The translations under genes were made by a program, and so were the position numbers. The notes below the pieces were generated by a model. That model had not been told where the DNA came from. It saw only the letters and a program-made list of their open reading frames with translations, and ran no database searches. Source: Diadema setosum (taxonomy: Eukaryota; Echinodermata; Echinoidea; Diadematoida; Diadematidae). Taken from it: DNA of 64,000 nucleotides. The stretch spans positions 1 through 64,000 of the forward strand of contig NW_027307665.1 in the NCBI RefSeq assembly GCF_964275005.1, written 5' to 3'. This document shows, piece by piece, positions 23,201-36,200 of this stretch (the first letter of the stretch is position 1; every line of letters starts with the position of its first letter).

Positions 23201-26200
23201 GACCTGGGCCAGCTTATCCTCATAGAGAGCCTTGAGTTGGTCCATGTCCTGCTGGAGTTTGGCCTTGGACATCTGTTCCTGTTCATACATGGCTTTCATC
23301 TCTTCTAGCTGGGCTTGGTAGTCCTGGAACCAAGAGAGTGTGCCAAAAGTGACTTCAGATCAAACTTTAAATCATTTATATGAACATCACTTCTATGGAA
23401 AATCATTTCTATGTACATCATTTCTATGGAAAATCATTTTATGTATGGTGTACATCGTTTCTCCATAAAGTAATTTCTAAGTATATTGAATTTCAATAAT
23501 TTCCGCGAGAATATAAATTTCCAAATATTTCAAATTACCAGGAGACAGGTGTTGGTAATCCCATTAAAATGAATCTATAGTAAACTTTTCTGGATAGAAA
23601 CATGGTTTTGACATAGAGTTATGGGTAGTCATGATTACAATACAGTTTTAAAACATGGTTTTGTTACACACATTGGAGAGGTAATTCAATACTGTGTTTG
23701 CAGAAACTAAAGTTTTGAAAGTCTTATAAATGTAACCGCAATCTCAATCATGGTCTGATCAACAGCTGCAAGCTGCAAGTACCCTATTGACCCAATTTTC
23801 AAAAAGACGATCTGAGCACAATGAGATATTAGCAGTAGCCCAGACCGACCAAGCCTTGCCAGAAACTAATTATGGAGATAAACTCTTAGAAACACTTCTT
23901 TGTCACACCATGTTTCAAAACTATGTTTCTCAGTATGCAGAACATTTGAAACGAGGCTGAAATGGATCATACAAATTGAAAGATAATGCAAATTCATCAA
24001 TATATCATTGCTACTGAAGTAACCCTCCACATATTATATCGTCGGTTGAGAATGATAAGGGCGTTAAGTTGTCTCTAAACCCATAGTGTTCGGGACAACT
24101 TAACGCCCTTCTCATTCTCAACAGACAATATGTGATATCCACAACTTGTTGGTAAGAGTGGGTAGTCATATTCCATGACTACAAAAGAAATCGCACCAAA
24201 AAGTTTGGTTCTCTAATATGACTTCACCTTTCTGGTGCAGGTACATGTGTGCACACAAGGATGAGTGTGAGGAATGTTGGCTTTTAATCTTCAAGTCTTG
24301 AGAGTTTTTAGGGTTAGAGGTCAAAGGTCACTCACCCTCTGCAGCTGGTCCTTGACGGAATCCACATCCTCCTGACTGCCAGGGGTCGTCGGGGACGCAC
24401 TGCCCTGTTGCTGAAGGGCTGCAGGGGCCGCGGGGGCTGCAGGGGCCTGGCCAGCTGGGAGGGCTGCCTGGCCGGCTGGGAGGGCTACCTTGCCAGCTGC
24501 AGCAGCAGCAGCAGCAGCAGCTGAAAGTAACCATGTCAAAAATAACATGCTAAAATCTGATACAAGACATTATGGTGGCTTTCAATACATCAGCATAGAG
24601 AATACTGATTAAAAATGTTATCCTCAGATATAAGATTGAACAATTCTTTACCCACTGAAAGAAACGAAAATAATTCATTATTACCATCCCTCCCCCCCAC
24701 AAAAAAAAAAGTTGTTATGAGCAGTCATTACTACTAGCACCTCTTCATTGGCACTATAAACTTTAGCCAATCAGAATGTAATAACTGATTAAATAGATGA
24801 GATAATTGGGGAGTCTGAAACACCTACTTTAACGATACAGATGGATGTGTATCAGAGAGTATTAAAACTACAAAGATGTATTGGTTACATGAACCAGAAA
24901 CTTTCTCCCAATGAATACAAATATGTACAATGAATGCTGATGAATGAATTCATGAATTCATTTATGTAACTGAATGCTTAGATAGTGAATTTTGAATTTT
25001 TTGTGTCTCTTATTTCCTGCACATATGAACAAAAGTTGACTTCAAGTATACAAAACATACACAAGGGAGGTTCTGAATTAGAAATATGTTATTTCGAATG
25101 TGAAACACTACTTTTTTTTCATATGTAGGAGAGACTGCTTCAAAGGCATTTAAGATTTTTTTTTGGTTCCTTTCTTTACCACTTTCAATACTTTTAGTTA
25201 AGTCATTGAAATAGATAAAGCATCCCTTGATGTGTAGTTCTCCCTCAATCTCTGTGCATGATGATAGTTATGCTGCAAGAATGTGGGGGGGGGGGTAATA
25301 AATTTGACAAATAAAGTTGTTATGAGATATTCTTTGCAGAACAGTTTCACACAAATAGCAAAAGTTTCACCACAGGAAAGTAATTTTCACACTTTAAGCC
25401 CCTTCCAGCAAAAACAAATAAATTAATAAATGGATAAATATGTAACGTCAATTGGCTACCGTAAAAAATAAAAAAATAAAAAAAATAACTTTATGTAATT
25501 TGATGAATAAAATTTGATGAATAAAACAAAATTGAAACTAGGACGAGAAAAATAGAATTGAAATCTGGGAGACTTGGGAGGAATTTGCGGTAAATTTTGC
25601 ACCAAATTATGATACACAAGCACACAGACATCAGATGGCGATCCCATTGAACATTAAAACAGCACTCTTCACAGTGGTAGCCTCAATTTGCAAAACATCC
25701 TTCAAACCTGTCTATAATGGCCACTCAAGATACATCCGATTTAGTGACCTTTACAGGCAGGTAGCAAGCATGGGATTATAACATGGCTGATTTAGACTTC
25801 ATTGCATATCAGCATTTATACTATGTATCTTTCCTGTAGCAATACTTTGCCAAAATGTCCTAGGTTGATCATGTTACATATCACTTGGTGTACATGTATC
25901 TTCTTAGAGTATAATCTACCAAACAACAATACTACTACCAATGGCAGTCTCTTTCCATTTTTCTGGTATTGTCATGACACAGTCTGGTCTTAAACTACGG
26001 GTGCTTGTAGCTAGGGTTTACAGGGATCATATAGTTTTGGTTGAGACCTAATTTCAGGTTTCTAACATTTTTTGGTGAGATAATGGGAAACCTCTTATGA
26101 AATATGAAAGAACATGTAATTCTATGAGGAATTTAACATTCATTTGATGAAAATTGGTTTTGAAATGGCTGAGATATCCAAAAAAGAGCAATGCCAATAA

Positions 26201-29200
26201 AGTGTGGGACCCACACTTTCTTACGATCGCTTTGTATTACTTCGTTTTTGGTTGTTTCAGTCATTCCAAACCCGATTTTCATCAAATAAACTTTGAATTC
26301 CTCTTAAAATGGTATACTCTGTACTATATCATAAGTTTTTTTCTTGATATCTCGCAAAAAGTTAAAAGCCCAATTCTCATCTCCACCAATACTGTACCAT
26401 CCCTTTAAACTACAATCAACAGCTGCAACACAACGAATAGTAATGACAACATAAAAAAAGTTTGGTGGCTGCTAAGGTTCCACTTGAGACAAGTGGCCAC
26501 CATACACAGGGTCTTTCAAAACATTTTTGAAGGGGAAATTATACATTACGGCCAGATAAAGCAAAGTTCGAAACAGGATTGACTGCATATACATATTGCA
26601 CTACTAAACTACCTCAGAATGATGACTCACAAGTTTGCATTTGCTCAATCTGAGTGGACTTTTGGTCTCAACTTAACCCAAGCCTTCTGAGAAATCAAGA
26701 AACACTGTCTTAACTCTTTGTCACTTCTAAAAAACAAAAAACAAAAACAAAAAAACAAAGCCTGTTCATATAACCATATTGGTTCCAACTTGGCAGGTAA
26801 AACCAAGAAATCATCAACTCCCTGCAAACATAAATGCCATCTTTGGCTATTATAAGGAATGATCAAGGACAAAAAAGTTTGCAAATGTGGGCCACCAGCC
26901 CAGTGAGATAGGTCCATACAAGAGTAAGATCAAGAGAGCAAACAGAGGAAGAATTCACTTTTCCACAACTAATTCACATTTTCCTTATATATATTTTCAC
27001 ACCTGATTTGCCCATGGCTGCCCCATCATACGTTAGTTTGCAGGCACAAAGCTTTGTTGGTCGTAAAGGAGTCTGCGCCAAGACTACTATATGCACCACT
27101 TCGGCACTGTCCACAGGCCCTGTGTTGTAGCTTCTCCCAACGAGAGGCTGCAGTGTAGTGGTGCGCGTATTAGTCTTGGCACATGCAGACTCCTAATACG
27201 ACCAACAAGGGTTTGTGCCTGCAAACTAATCATATGTCATGTTTGTGGTTATGCATGAGTGTGTATGAATGTGTGTGTGGGGGGATGTTGGTGTCTAAAA
27301 ATTTTGTGCAAATGCAAGTACCAGGTTCATACCATTCTTCCTTGTGTCAGCCCCCCTCTGCAATCCAATCTTCAATATCAGTGTGAATTGTACTGCTCCC
27401 TTCAGTTTAGAAGGGAAATATGCAAAACATCACTCCCCGCCCCAGGATAAGTAGGTAAGTGTTTAGTACACCTGTAACCATGTCCAAGCATTTGACACAT
27501 TATAATTGAGGTTAGACGACAAAACACACATTTCTTTAATCCTTTGCTGGAACAGGAGAGAAGAGCTTGATCAGGACAATGTACCAAAGAAACAGAGTCC
27601 TCTTTTATTTACACCGAATAACTCACCTTTACACTTACTGTGAAAGGAACAATGTGAATTCTAGAAACACATACAGTACATGTGGTTGAGGGTTAATTTC
27701 TTCTTTCTTTCTTTTTACTTTCAACTGTAATGTGATATCAGTGATGTTTGCATGATGTAAGAACATATCTATCATAATCTCAAATTTGTATATCTAAACA
27801 CAGTTCAAGTCATGACAGACACAGATCATTTGTCTCAGAGTGCAGGATCTGTGTCGGTATAATGATAAGCAGTGAATTGTGAACACACGCAGAAAAGAAA
27901 TGATTTAGAATATCAATTTGACAGAAATGTTATCGGTATGACTAGTGAGGAACACACATGGATGATATTGAGACAGTTTGTAACAGTTTTGGTTGTTGGT
28001 ACCTTAGAGGTGCACAAAGAATTGTGAATAGAGATATCTGGCTGACACACAGGTCATTGTCATGTGAATGTACTTGAAAATACTTAAAAATTCTAATATG
28101 TACAGGATTAATGAGAAGAAGATGACATGGTGAATGGTACGGAATCCTGTTCTAATATAAATATGTTGAACATGTGATATAATTTCAGTGGATGATTGTT
28201 AGGGAGCAAAATCCCTGAGACCAGTAAAATCCCAATGTTTGAATCAATATGTTGTTTAGTTATACCAAGTTTTGAAAACAATGTAGTATTAAAGTGGCTT
28301 TGAAATCTGGTGCGAGAATAATTGCTTGGCTATGACAAGAGTTTGTTAGTTATCAACAAACCCGTTCTATTTAAGAAATAGACTTTCTACATTAGTCTAA
28401 AAAATTAGATTGATTTTGCTAAAAATGAGTGCTCAAAAAATGGGAAAATCAGTCTTAGCAAATGATCGAAATTTGGCATCTTAATCTGAAATTGTGGTGC
28501 AGGGTTCGGCATAAACAAAATGGATTCAAGAAATTTGTCCTTCATTTCTTTCAGAATTGCATCGATCATAGAGCTGCCAAGGTTCGGCTTTTGACGAACC
28601 TGCGGAGCTGCCAAGGTTCGGCTTTTGTCGAACCTGCGGAGCTGCCAAGGTTCGGCTTTTGACGAACCTGCCCAGCTGCCAAGGTTCGGCTTTTGACGAA
28701 CGTGCCGAGCTGCCAAAGGTTCGGCTTTTGACGACACTTTTATAGCAAGTGTCCACTGTACATAGTAGGAAGGAGAAATTGGAATATAGACCCAGTTATG
28801 TACGATGAGGTGTTTCACAAAGAAGAGGGTATAGTGAAATGAAAAGTAGGAGAGTGGAGATTCTTTGTCACACTTCAAACCGAGAATCATGGAACTTACC
28901 AACCAATTGAATATCTGACAGAGAAATCAAAGAAATATAAACAAAAACAAATAATGAAAGTTTGAATATCATTCCTGTGACCCAAACCGCCCTGGGAGGA
29001 TAACTGAACCAAGATGTACAACCTATCCCATCCCTATTTCTTGCTGCTATAAATCTCTAGCAAAATTAGGGGGAAAAAAAAATGTTCTCTCTTGCAGAGA
29101 CACTCAACAAATCTAGCACGCTGACACTGATCACATCATGAGACTGGAATAATAAGCCCCTGCTCCAAGGTTCTGTCTCCCGCTTTGCACCCACTCCTAA

Positions 29201-32200
29201 AGCAATCTGGCATGCTACCGCATGGCATCTAAAATCTTCTGCCACTAAGAACAACCTTCCCAAACACGGTTCAAGAATGAATAACCCACAGCATGTAAAA
29301 GACACCAACTATTGAGAAAGGCACAGGAAAATAGCACAAGCCAGCCCTTAATTCCCCATCTATGCTTGTATTCTATTATTTTCATTTTTGCCATAATCTA
29401 GTCAATTTGCCTATGTGGTGGCAACGAATATCACATCTTTAGAAAAGTGTGTGAAGCTTTTCAAATCCAATAACTTCATAATTTTACTCTATCTATCTAT
29501 CCACATATCCATCTATCTGTCCATCTATCTATACAACTATCCATCTATCAATCTATCCATCTATCTGTCTGTCTGTCCATCTATCTATCCGTCTATCCAT
29601 ATATCTACTTTTCTATCTATCTATCCATCTATCTATATATTTATCTATTTACTCATCTATCTGTCACAGTCAACTTTAACATGTAGTTGGATTGCATCTT
29701 TAATAAAAGAGAGTTGCCTAAACATTATGAAGCACGCACTCACCATCAAATCCGCCCGCCGGGATCGGGATCTGCCCCATCAACATCTGCTTCAGCATCT
29801 TTATCTCCTCCTGGTACTGCCTCAAGAGGGCGTCCTTCGGATCCTCGTTGATCTTGGGCTTGTTCTTGATGTTCTTGGCGCGGTTGGCGTAGCGCAACGT
29901 GGAGAGCGTCTCATCGTAGTTGTTGTCGGCCGGCGAGAGGCAGGCAACCATCAGGGTCTTGGTGTTGCCACCTGACAGGGCGAGGGCGACATTTCACTTG
30001 TAAGCAAAACACTTCTGCATTAGAACAAAGCTCTGGGGGACTCATTATCATGTACTGTCAAACATGATATATTCGCGGCATGAAATTTTCGCAAATTGGA
30101 GCCAGCGGCCTTTTTTGCGGCATGAAACTTTTCACAAATTGCCACTGGCATTCAATGCATTTACTAGTGTAGACGAGAACCGTTACATGCATCTTAATTT
30201 CGCAAATCTTGGCGTTCGCGAAATTCGCGAAATTTAGATGCACGGGAACATTCCTTGTTTTACAGTATGCATGAATTCTGCATAGTCAGACAAGCCTTTC
30301 TACTGCTGTTACTACAAGTTGATTGTATCATCAGGGCTGCTAATCTCTGCAGATCAAACACATACCGATGTACACACTTTATTTAAGAAAATGAATAAAT
30401 ACTCTGAAAGAAAAGAAAAATCAAATAAAAAGATTAAAGATAGAGTAATTAACCATTCTATATATTGATAAGGAATCTAAAAGTCTAATCTAATCTTGAA
30501 GTAGTGTATTTTCTGTTTGAATTTCTTGTATGCATGTCAATTTGTAATGCGCAGTAGAGTATATCATTATAGTAGCTGCGCAATATAAATGTCCTTTTAT
30601 TATATCATATATTATATTTAAAAAGAACAATGTTGGATTGTAAAAAAAGAAATACAATAATTCAAATATAAATAACTTGGCAGCTCTGCATTATGCTTCC
30701 TTCTTATTTCTACTTGGCTCTTCATTTCTTTTTTTCTTTGTTCATGTATTTCTTTTTCTTTTCTCGCTTCATTAACTCCTTCATACTGATCTTCATCCTT
30801 TAATCCTGATCTGTTTTGTTTCTTCTTATTCTTCTTCTGTTTTACTTTTCCTGTGCATAAGTACTATCATAAGAGTCAGCATTAGATTTGAGCTCTTGTG
30901 TTTAGGTTATTGGTAAGAAGGATCACAAGAGTAAAAAAGTGCTCTCAACAGCCAGGAGATCCTAAGAGTACCTTCTCTCTGACTGCTCCTCGTCTGTGGA
31001 ATTCTCTACCAATCCCATTTCAGAATTGTAACAAACTAGTTACCTTCAAATCTGAATAAAAGACTTATGTTTTTCCAGCAACTTTGTCAATAATGTACGA
31101 CATATTGTGGGAGCTGAGTGCCTCGGTATGTTTTACAGATAAATGGTGCTAATGTCAGGTCTGCCAACATTCCCACATCCAAATCAGGGAGATTCCACAC
31201 AGCAATCACAGAGATACAGCATATCTGCATGTTACATGCATTTCAATGGGCAAAAAATAATTCCCTAATCAGGGAGATTTTAATATTCTCTTATTTAGAC
31301 ATGAACAGATTTTGACATTTTCAGGGAGACTCCTGTAGAATCAGGGAGACTTGGCAGCTCTGTAATGTTGTTCATCACCATCATGATGTTCATCAACATC
31401 ATCACCATAACAAAAAACAAAAGCAACACTCACCAAGAGAATCCTGCAGGAGACGGGTCAGCTTAGAGTCACGGTAGGGGATGTGTTTGGACTTGCCATC
31501 GACCAGCGCAGAGATGACGTTACCCAGGGCTGACAGGGACAGGTTGATTTTTGTCGCCTCCTTCAGTCGGTCTCCCGTGGCACCTGATCGGAACAAAAGA
31601 AAAGAAAAAAACACAAGGAAAAGTTTACAAAGGGTTTGATAGAATTTCTGCTAGTACAGTTCCATTAAGAATGTATGTGGATTTAAGGCAAAGGATATAG
31701 CTGCTAGTTTTTGAGAAATGTGACCCGCTACAACAAAATGGTCCTAAAGTCGCGCACGGTCGAAGCCTTAAAAATCGAGTTTGAAGTTAGAGCATCAAAA
31801 TTGGTCAAAACTTACGATTTTCTGAATTTGACATATTATTAGAGTCTTACATGTCTTCTATCATCTGTCGAAATTTTGAAGCAAAATAATGAAAGGAAAG
31901 ACCAAAAAATAGCGTTTTTCTGGGCCATGTTTTTTTGGCGTTTCAACGAAGCAGAAACTGCTTCGAACATTTGGATTGAGCGCCACACATAGGCTCCGCC
32001 CCTAACAACGACCAGAGTGATCTCATTGGTCAGTTTGCTGCTTGCCGCTAACCGAAGCGTGAAGCTCGCACACTGCCCAGTCGACTGGTGCGTGCGGGCG
32101 GGTTGCGCTATGCCTAGCCGCTTCTCCTGACATCCTGGTCGCTGATTGGTCGGTGAGGAGACCGCCGACGCTGCGTTTGAATGAGCATTTCGGGGATTGC

Positions 32201-33146
32201 TAGGGCTTAACTTCTATTGTCCGGAGGTGAATACTGACTTGCGTGTCTCTTGATTGTGACTGCGCTTCGCAAGGAGAACTTTTAGGGCGCTTTTCTCGAA
32301 ACAGTGATTTCCCAGACGTCTTGACATGCTCTCTTTTAAACATCGATATCTCCGCAGCTGATTATTTTTATAAGACGTGTTATATATCAATCTAAAGCAG
32401 AAAGATTAGGGAATTGTGTCATGCAATTTTCAAATAATCGACCTCGCCCGACTTTAGGATCATTTTGTTGTAGCGGGTCACAAATGTTCAAATTTCTCTG
32501 CTATTGTCCATTATTCCTTACCTTCACACTGTGATATTTCCGATTCCTTCCAAGATTCTTCCTGCTCTTTCCTTGCTACTCCCTTTCAATATCTTCCTTC
32601 TCCCTCTCCTAATCATCCTTCTCCTTCCCTTCCACCCTCCTTCTCCTTCTCTTCACCCATGTCATCTTCCTATTCTTTCTTCTTCCTATTTCCCATATTC
32701 CTTTATAGTTTGTTTTTTTTTCTTCTCCTCCTCCCCATTCTCCACTTCTTTTTCCTCTTCTCCATCTTCTTCTCCACTCTTCTCTTCATTCAGTCATTCT
32801 TTCTTGTACTATTTTTCCTGGATTCCTTTTTAGATTCTTCTTTTTAAGTCTCTTGCTCCTTCTCTTTCATATTCTCCTCCTCCTCCTCATCATCATGACC
32901 ATTATCATCACCGCCACCATCACTACCATTGCTACCACTATTGACACCACCATCACTACCACCACCACACTATCGGCATCCCCATCACCACCACCATCAT
33001 CTTCACAATCATGAAATTACCACCTTCATCACTGCCATTACCATCACCATCACAATCATCACTGGTATCATCTTCATCATCATCGTCATCATCACCATCG
33101 TGACCACTGACCACCACCATCATCATTTTCACAATTATTATTAACC

Positions 33147-33205
<59 letters not shown>

Positions 33206-36200
33206 TATCACCACAATCACTATCTTCATGATCCTCATTCCTCCTTCCTCTTCCTTCTCTTCTCCTGACCTGTCTTGGCCTGTCGCTCGCTTCCCGCCAA
33301 ATCCACCAGGTTGAGTTTGCCGGCCCGTATGTGGTCCTCTCCCGCCTCGTCCAGCTCGCACATCTCGATGTGGATGGTGAAGATGGAGTGGGATCGGGAG
33401 GAGTCTGCATTCATCAGGGTGGCACCCACGGATCGGTTCTTCCAGCCAAGCTCCATGACCTGCTCGCACTCGCGTGTGTTGTGGACCACGTGCATGCTCA
33501 AGTCTGTCGGCAAAGAGAAAAACATGCAAACAAAAACAAGAAAATTCAAATTACTGATTCCTGCTTCAAGAAGAACAGTCTTTGGACTGAAGTATGTTGC
33601 CGTGCATAAATAAAAGAATGAAATGAAATGAAATGAAAGTTGATTCTGTTGTTGTTATTGCAACAGACTGACAAATCATTAGATTTATAGCGATTTATGT
33701 CAATGGAAGTCAATTTTCAATGAGTTGCAATATAAAAAAAAAAAAGAAAGAACTGAATAGCAATTCGTCAACTGTCATGGAAGAATATGTGTACCTGGCT
33801 ATCATTTTAGAGGGACACAACTTACTCTTGGCCATTTGCAAATATCCGACATACAGTTGTAGCAAATGCATTCACTGCACAACATCACGCACCCAGCCAC
33901 ACAAGGGCGCTAATCTTATCATCCTTTACATGACGCTAAAAAGTACCTTTGACGTAGACTCCTTTGTCTGGATGTTCTTTCAGCTCTAGTCTGGCCTTGT
34001 GGTCCTTCCCGAGGAGATCTCGGATCTCTTCGTTGTAGATCTCAAGGTAGGACGCCCTCACCAGGAATTTTAGTCCTTCTGCAACCTACAGGCATTTAGA
34101 TTTTGACAGACAACAAAATGTGCAACATTACTGGCAAACAGGTCAATGATAAACAGAAAAATTGCAAATCATATGTAAAGATGAAGCTAATAATGCCATA
34201 GAAACATGTTAATATAATTTATTTTACAAGTACAGTCGGCAGGTATTGAATACTTGTGGAAGTTATATGCACACGTTGGATTTATGGAGAGAAGTTATAG
34301 CTCATGATTTTTGTAAATCTCTACTTTGTGTTGCCACTCAAAAGGACATGACCTCAACCTGAAGGGCCCTTGAGTAGCATGGCTGCTGTATCAAGTCTCA
34401 TCTTCTCATACATGAATACTTCACCTGTTACGTGACATTCGGAGCAACATTTGATGACCTTTAACCCTATTCTAACTGGGGGGGGGGGTCAAATTGACCC
34501 CCCCCCCCCTCGACATTTCGCGCCACGATTTTGCAACGCGCAAAGCTTTTGCCGCGTCGTTTCACAACTTTTTTCATTGAAGTCTCCCGCATATTTTGAG
34601 ACCAAATTTGCGACGTCCGGGTACACCGTTTTGAAGTTACGTAATGTTTTGCATATGCATGTCAACCAAAAAACAGCTCAAATTCATGATATCGTGTGCA
34701 AATCCAATGCAAACTGTGTTTTTTGGTTAAATTGATATAAATTATATTATTTAAACTTTTAACCATTGAAATTAATCAATTCTAGTGTAGATAAGCCTGA
34801 AAAAGTGCCTGCAACAAGTTCTGGCAAAAAAATAATAGAAAACAAAAGGTTGAAAAAACAATGAAATACATAAGAAATTAACAAAACAATAAAAAACAAA
34901 AGAAATTAATTTCAGTTGAGCTATTTTTTTACACGAAAATTGTTTGATGTGTCTTGAGGAATTCTGACACAAAAATTTAGCAATCCTCCAGTCTTTTTAA
35001 TGGAGTTATAGGTGAAAATATGATTTCATGCACAAATTTGCATAATTAATTTATTAAAAATATAAAGGCAATATTTTTCTATTGTATGATGATGTAATCT
35101 TGTAGTTGACATCCAGCTCTATCTTCAGGCAAAATTTCGCGGCGATCGCGCGATCAGCGGCCGAGATCTGAAGGGGGGGTCAATTTGACCCCCCCTCAGT
35201 AAAAACTTGGTCTCAAATAGCCCAGTTAGAATAGGGTTAACATGTGGGCATGACCTAGAGTCTTTGTTTTGTTTTGTTTGGGGGTTTTTTTGGGAGGGTA
35301 CCAAATCAGCATTAATATTTTACTCAAGCTGTACACTTTACTGCACTTACTGTAAATGTTACTTCATTTACACGGTATACTTTACCTTGCTTACGCTATA
35401 TACTTTCGCTCATTATGTACGCACCAGTACCATTGCATACTTTACCTCACTTGCCCTGTCCACTTCACTGCCACTGTACAGTGTATATTTCACACCCAAG
35501 TACTCACGACTACAATCCAAAATTCACAGATGTTGCTATGAACTTCTGAAGAAGATCCATACAACCCTTTCACTTCTAAAACAATGATACAACATGCAAA
35601 TGAGAATTTAGAATAAAACACTGGACTTTAATATCCTAGGTATGATCAAATCTAGCTTAACCCGTTGGGGACGAGTCCTGAGTACACTCGGGCAGGTGTC
35701 TATGGGAAATGCGTGTTGTAGTAAAATCAGTCCGTCCTATTAAGTGTGGCAACTGAAAGCGTAGGCATGACCTTTACAGGAATTGCCTGGACTAATTTCA
35801 TACCTGAATATTCTCAAAGATGTGCTCAAAGGCCCGAGGGATGATGCCGCGCTGAGTGGGCGGGTCTGTGATACCCTGCATGCTGAAAGATTTGCCACAC
35901 CCTGTCTGGCCGTAGGCAAAGATGGTCCCGTTGTATCCCTCAAGCACGCCCTGAAATATCGGGAAAACAAACAGACAAACACACAAAGTGTTTCATTACT
36001 TCAGACAATCAAAAAAGGCACTTACTGAAAAAAAAAAAGAAGAAGAAAATACTGGAACACATTCCTGGTGCTGTCAACGTGTACACATCAAAATTAGAGA
36101 GATTCTATTAAAGAGCTTTCCCGTAGATATCTGTGTGTTACATGTATCTTCATAAGAATTGAATCTGAAATGAGACTTTGTAAGTCTGACTATTTTGAGA

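Noticed and set aside
24045..24122. Firm microRNA call for the intron 7 hairpin
   Set aside because: Arms are too perfectly matched for a typical animal precursor and the outer repeats favour a foldback transposon; no expression evidence is available.
28571..28741. Possible CRISPR-like array
   Set aside because: The 34-bp units are directly adjacent without spacers and lie in a eukaryotic intron.
29415..29975. 186-codon plus-strand frame
   Set aside because: Translates the CTAT microsatellite and then the antisense of KIF17 exon 6.
33141..33410. Polyaspartate-ended open frame on the minus strand
   Set aside because: It runs through KIF17 exon 4 in the wrong frame and then translates the ATC microsatellite.
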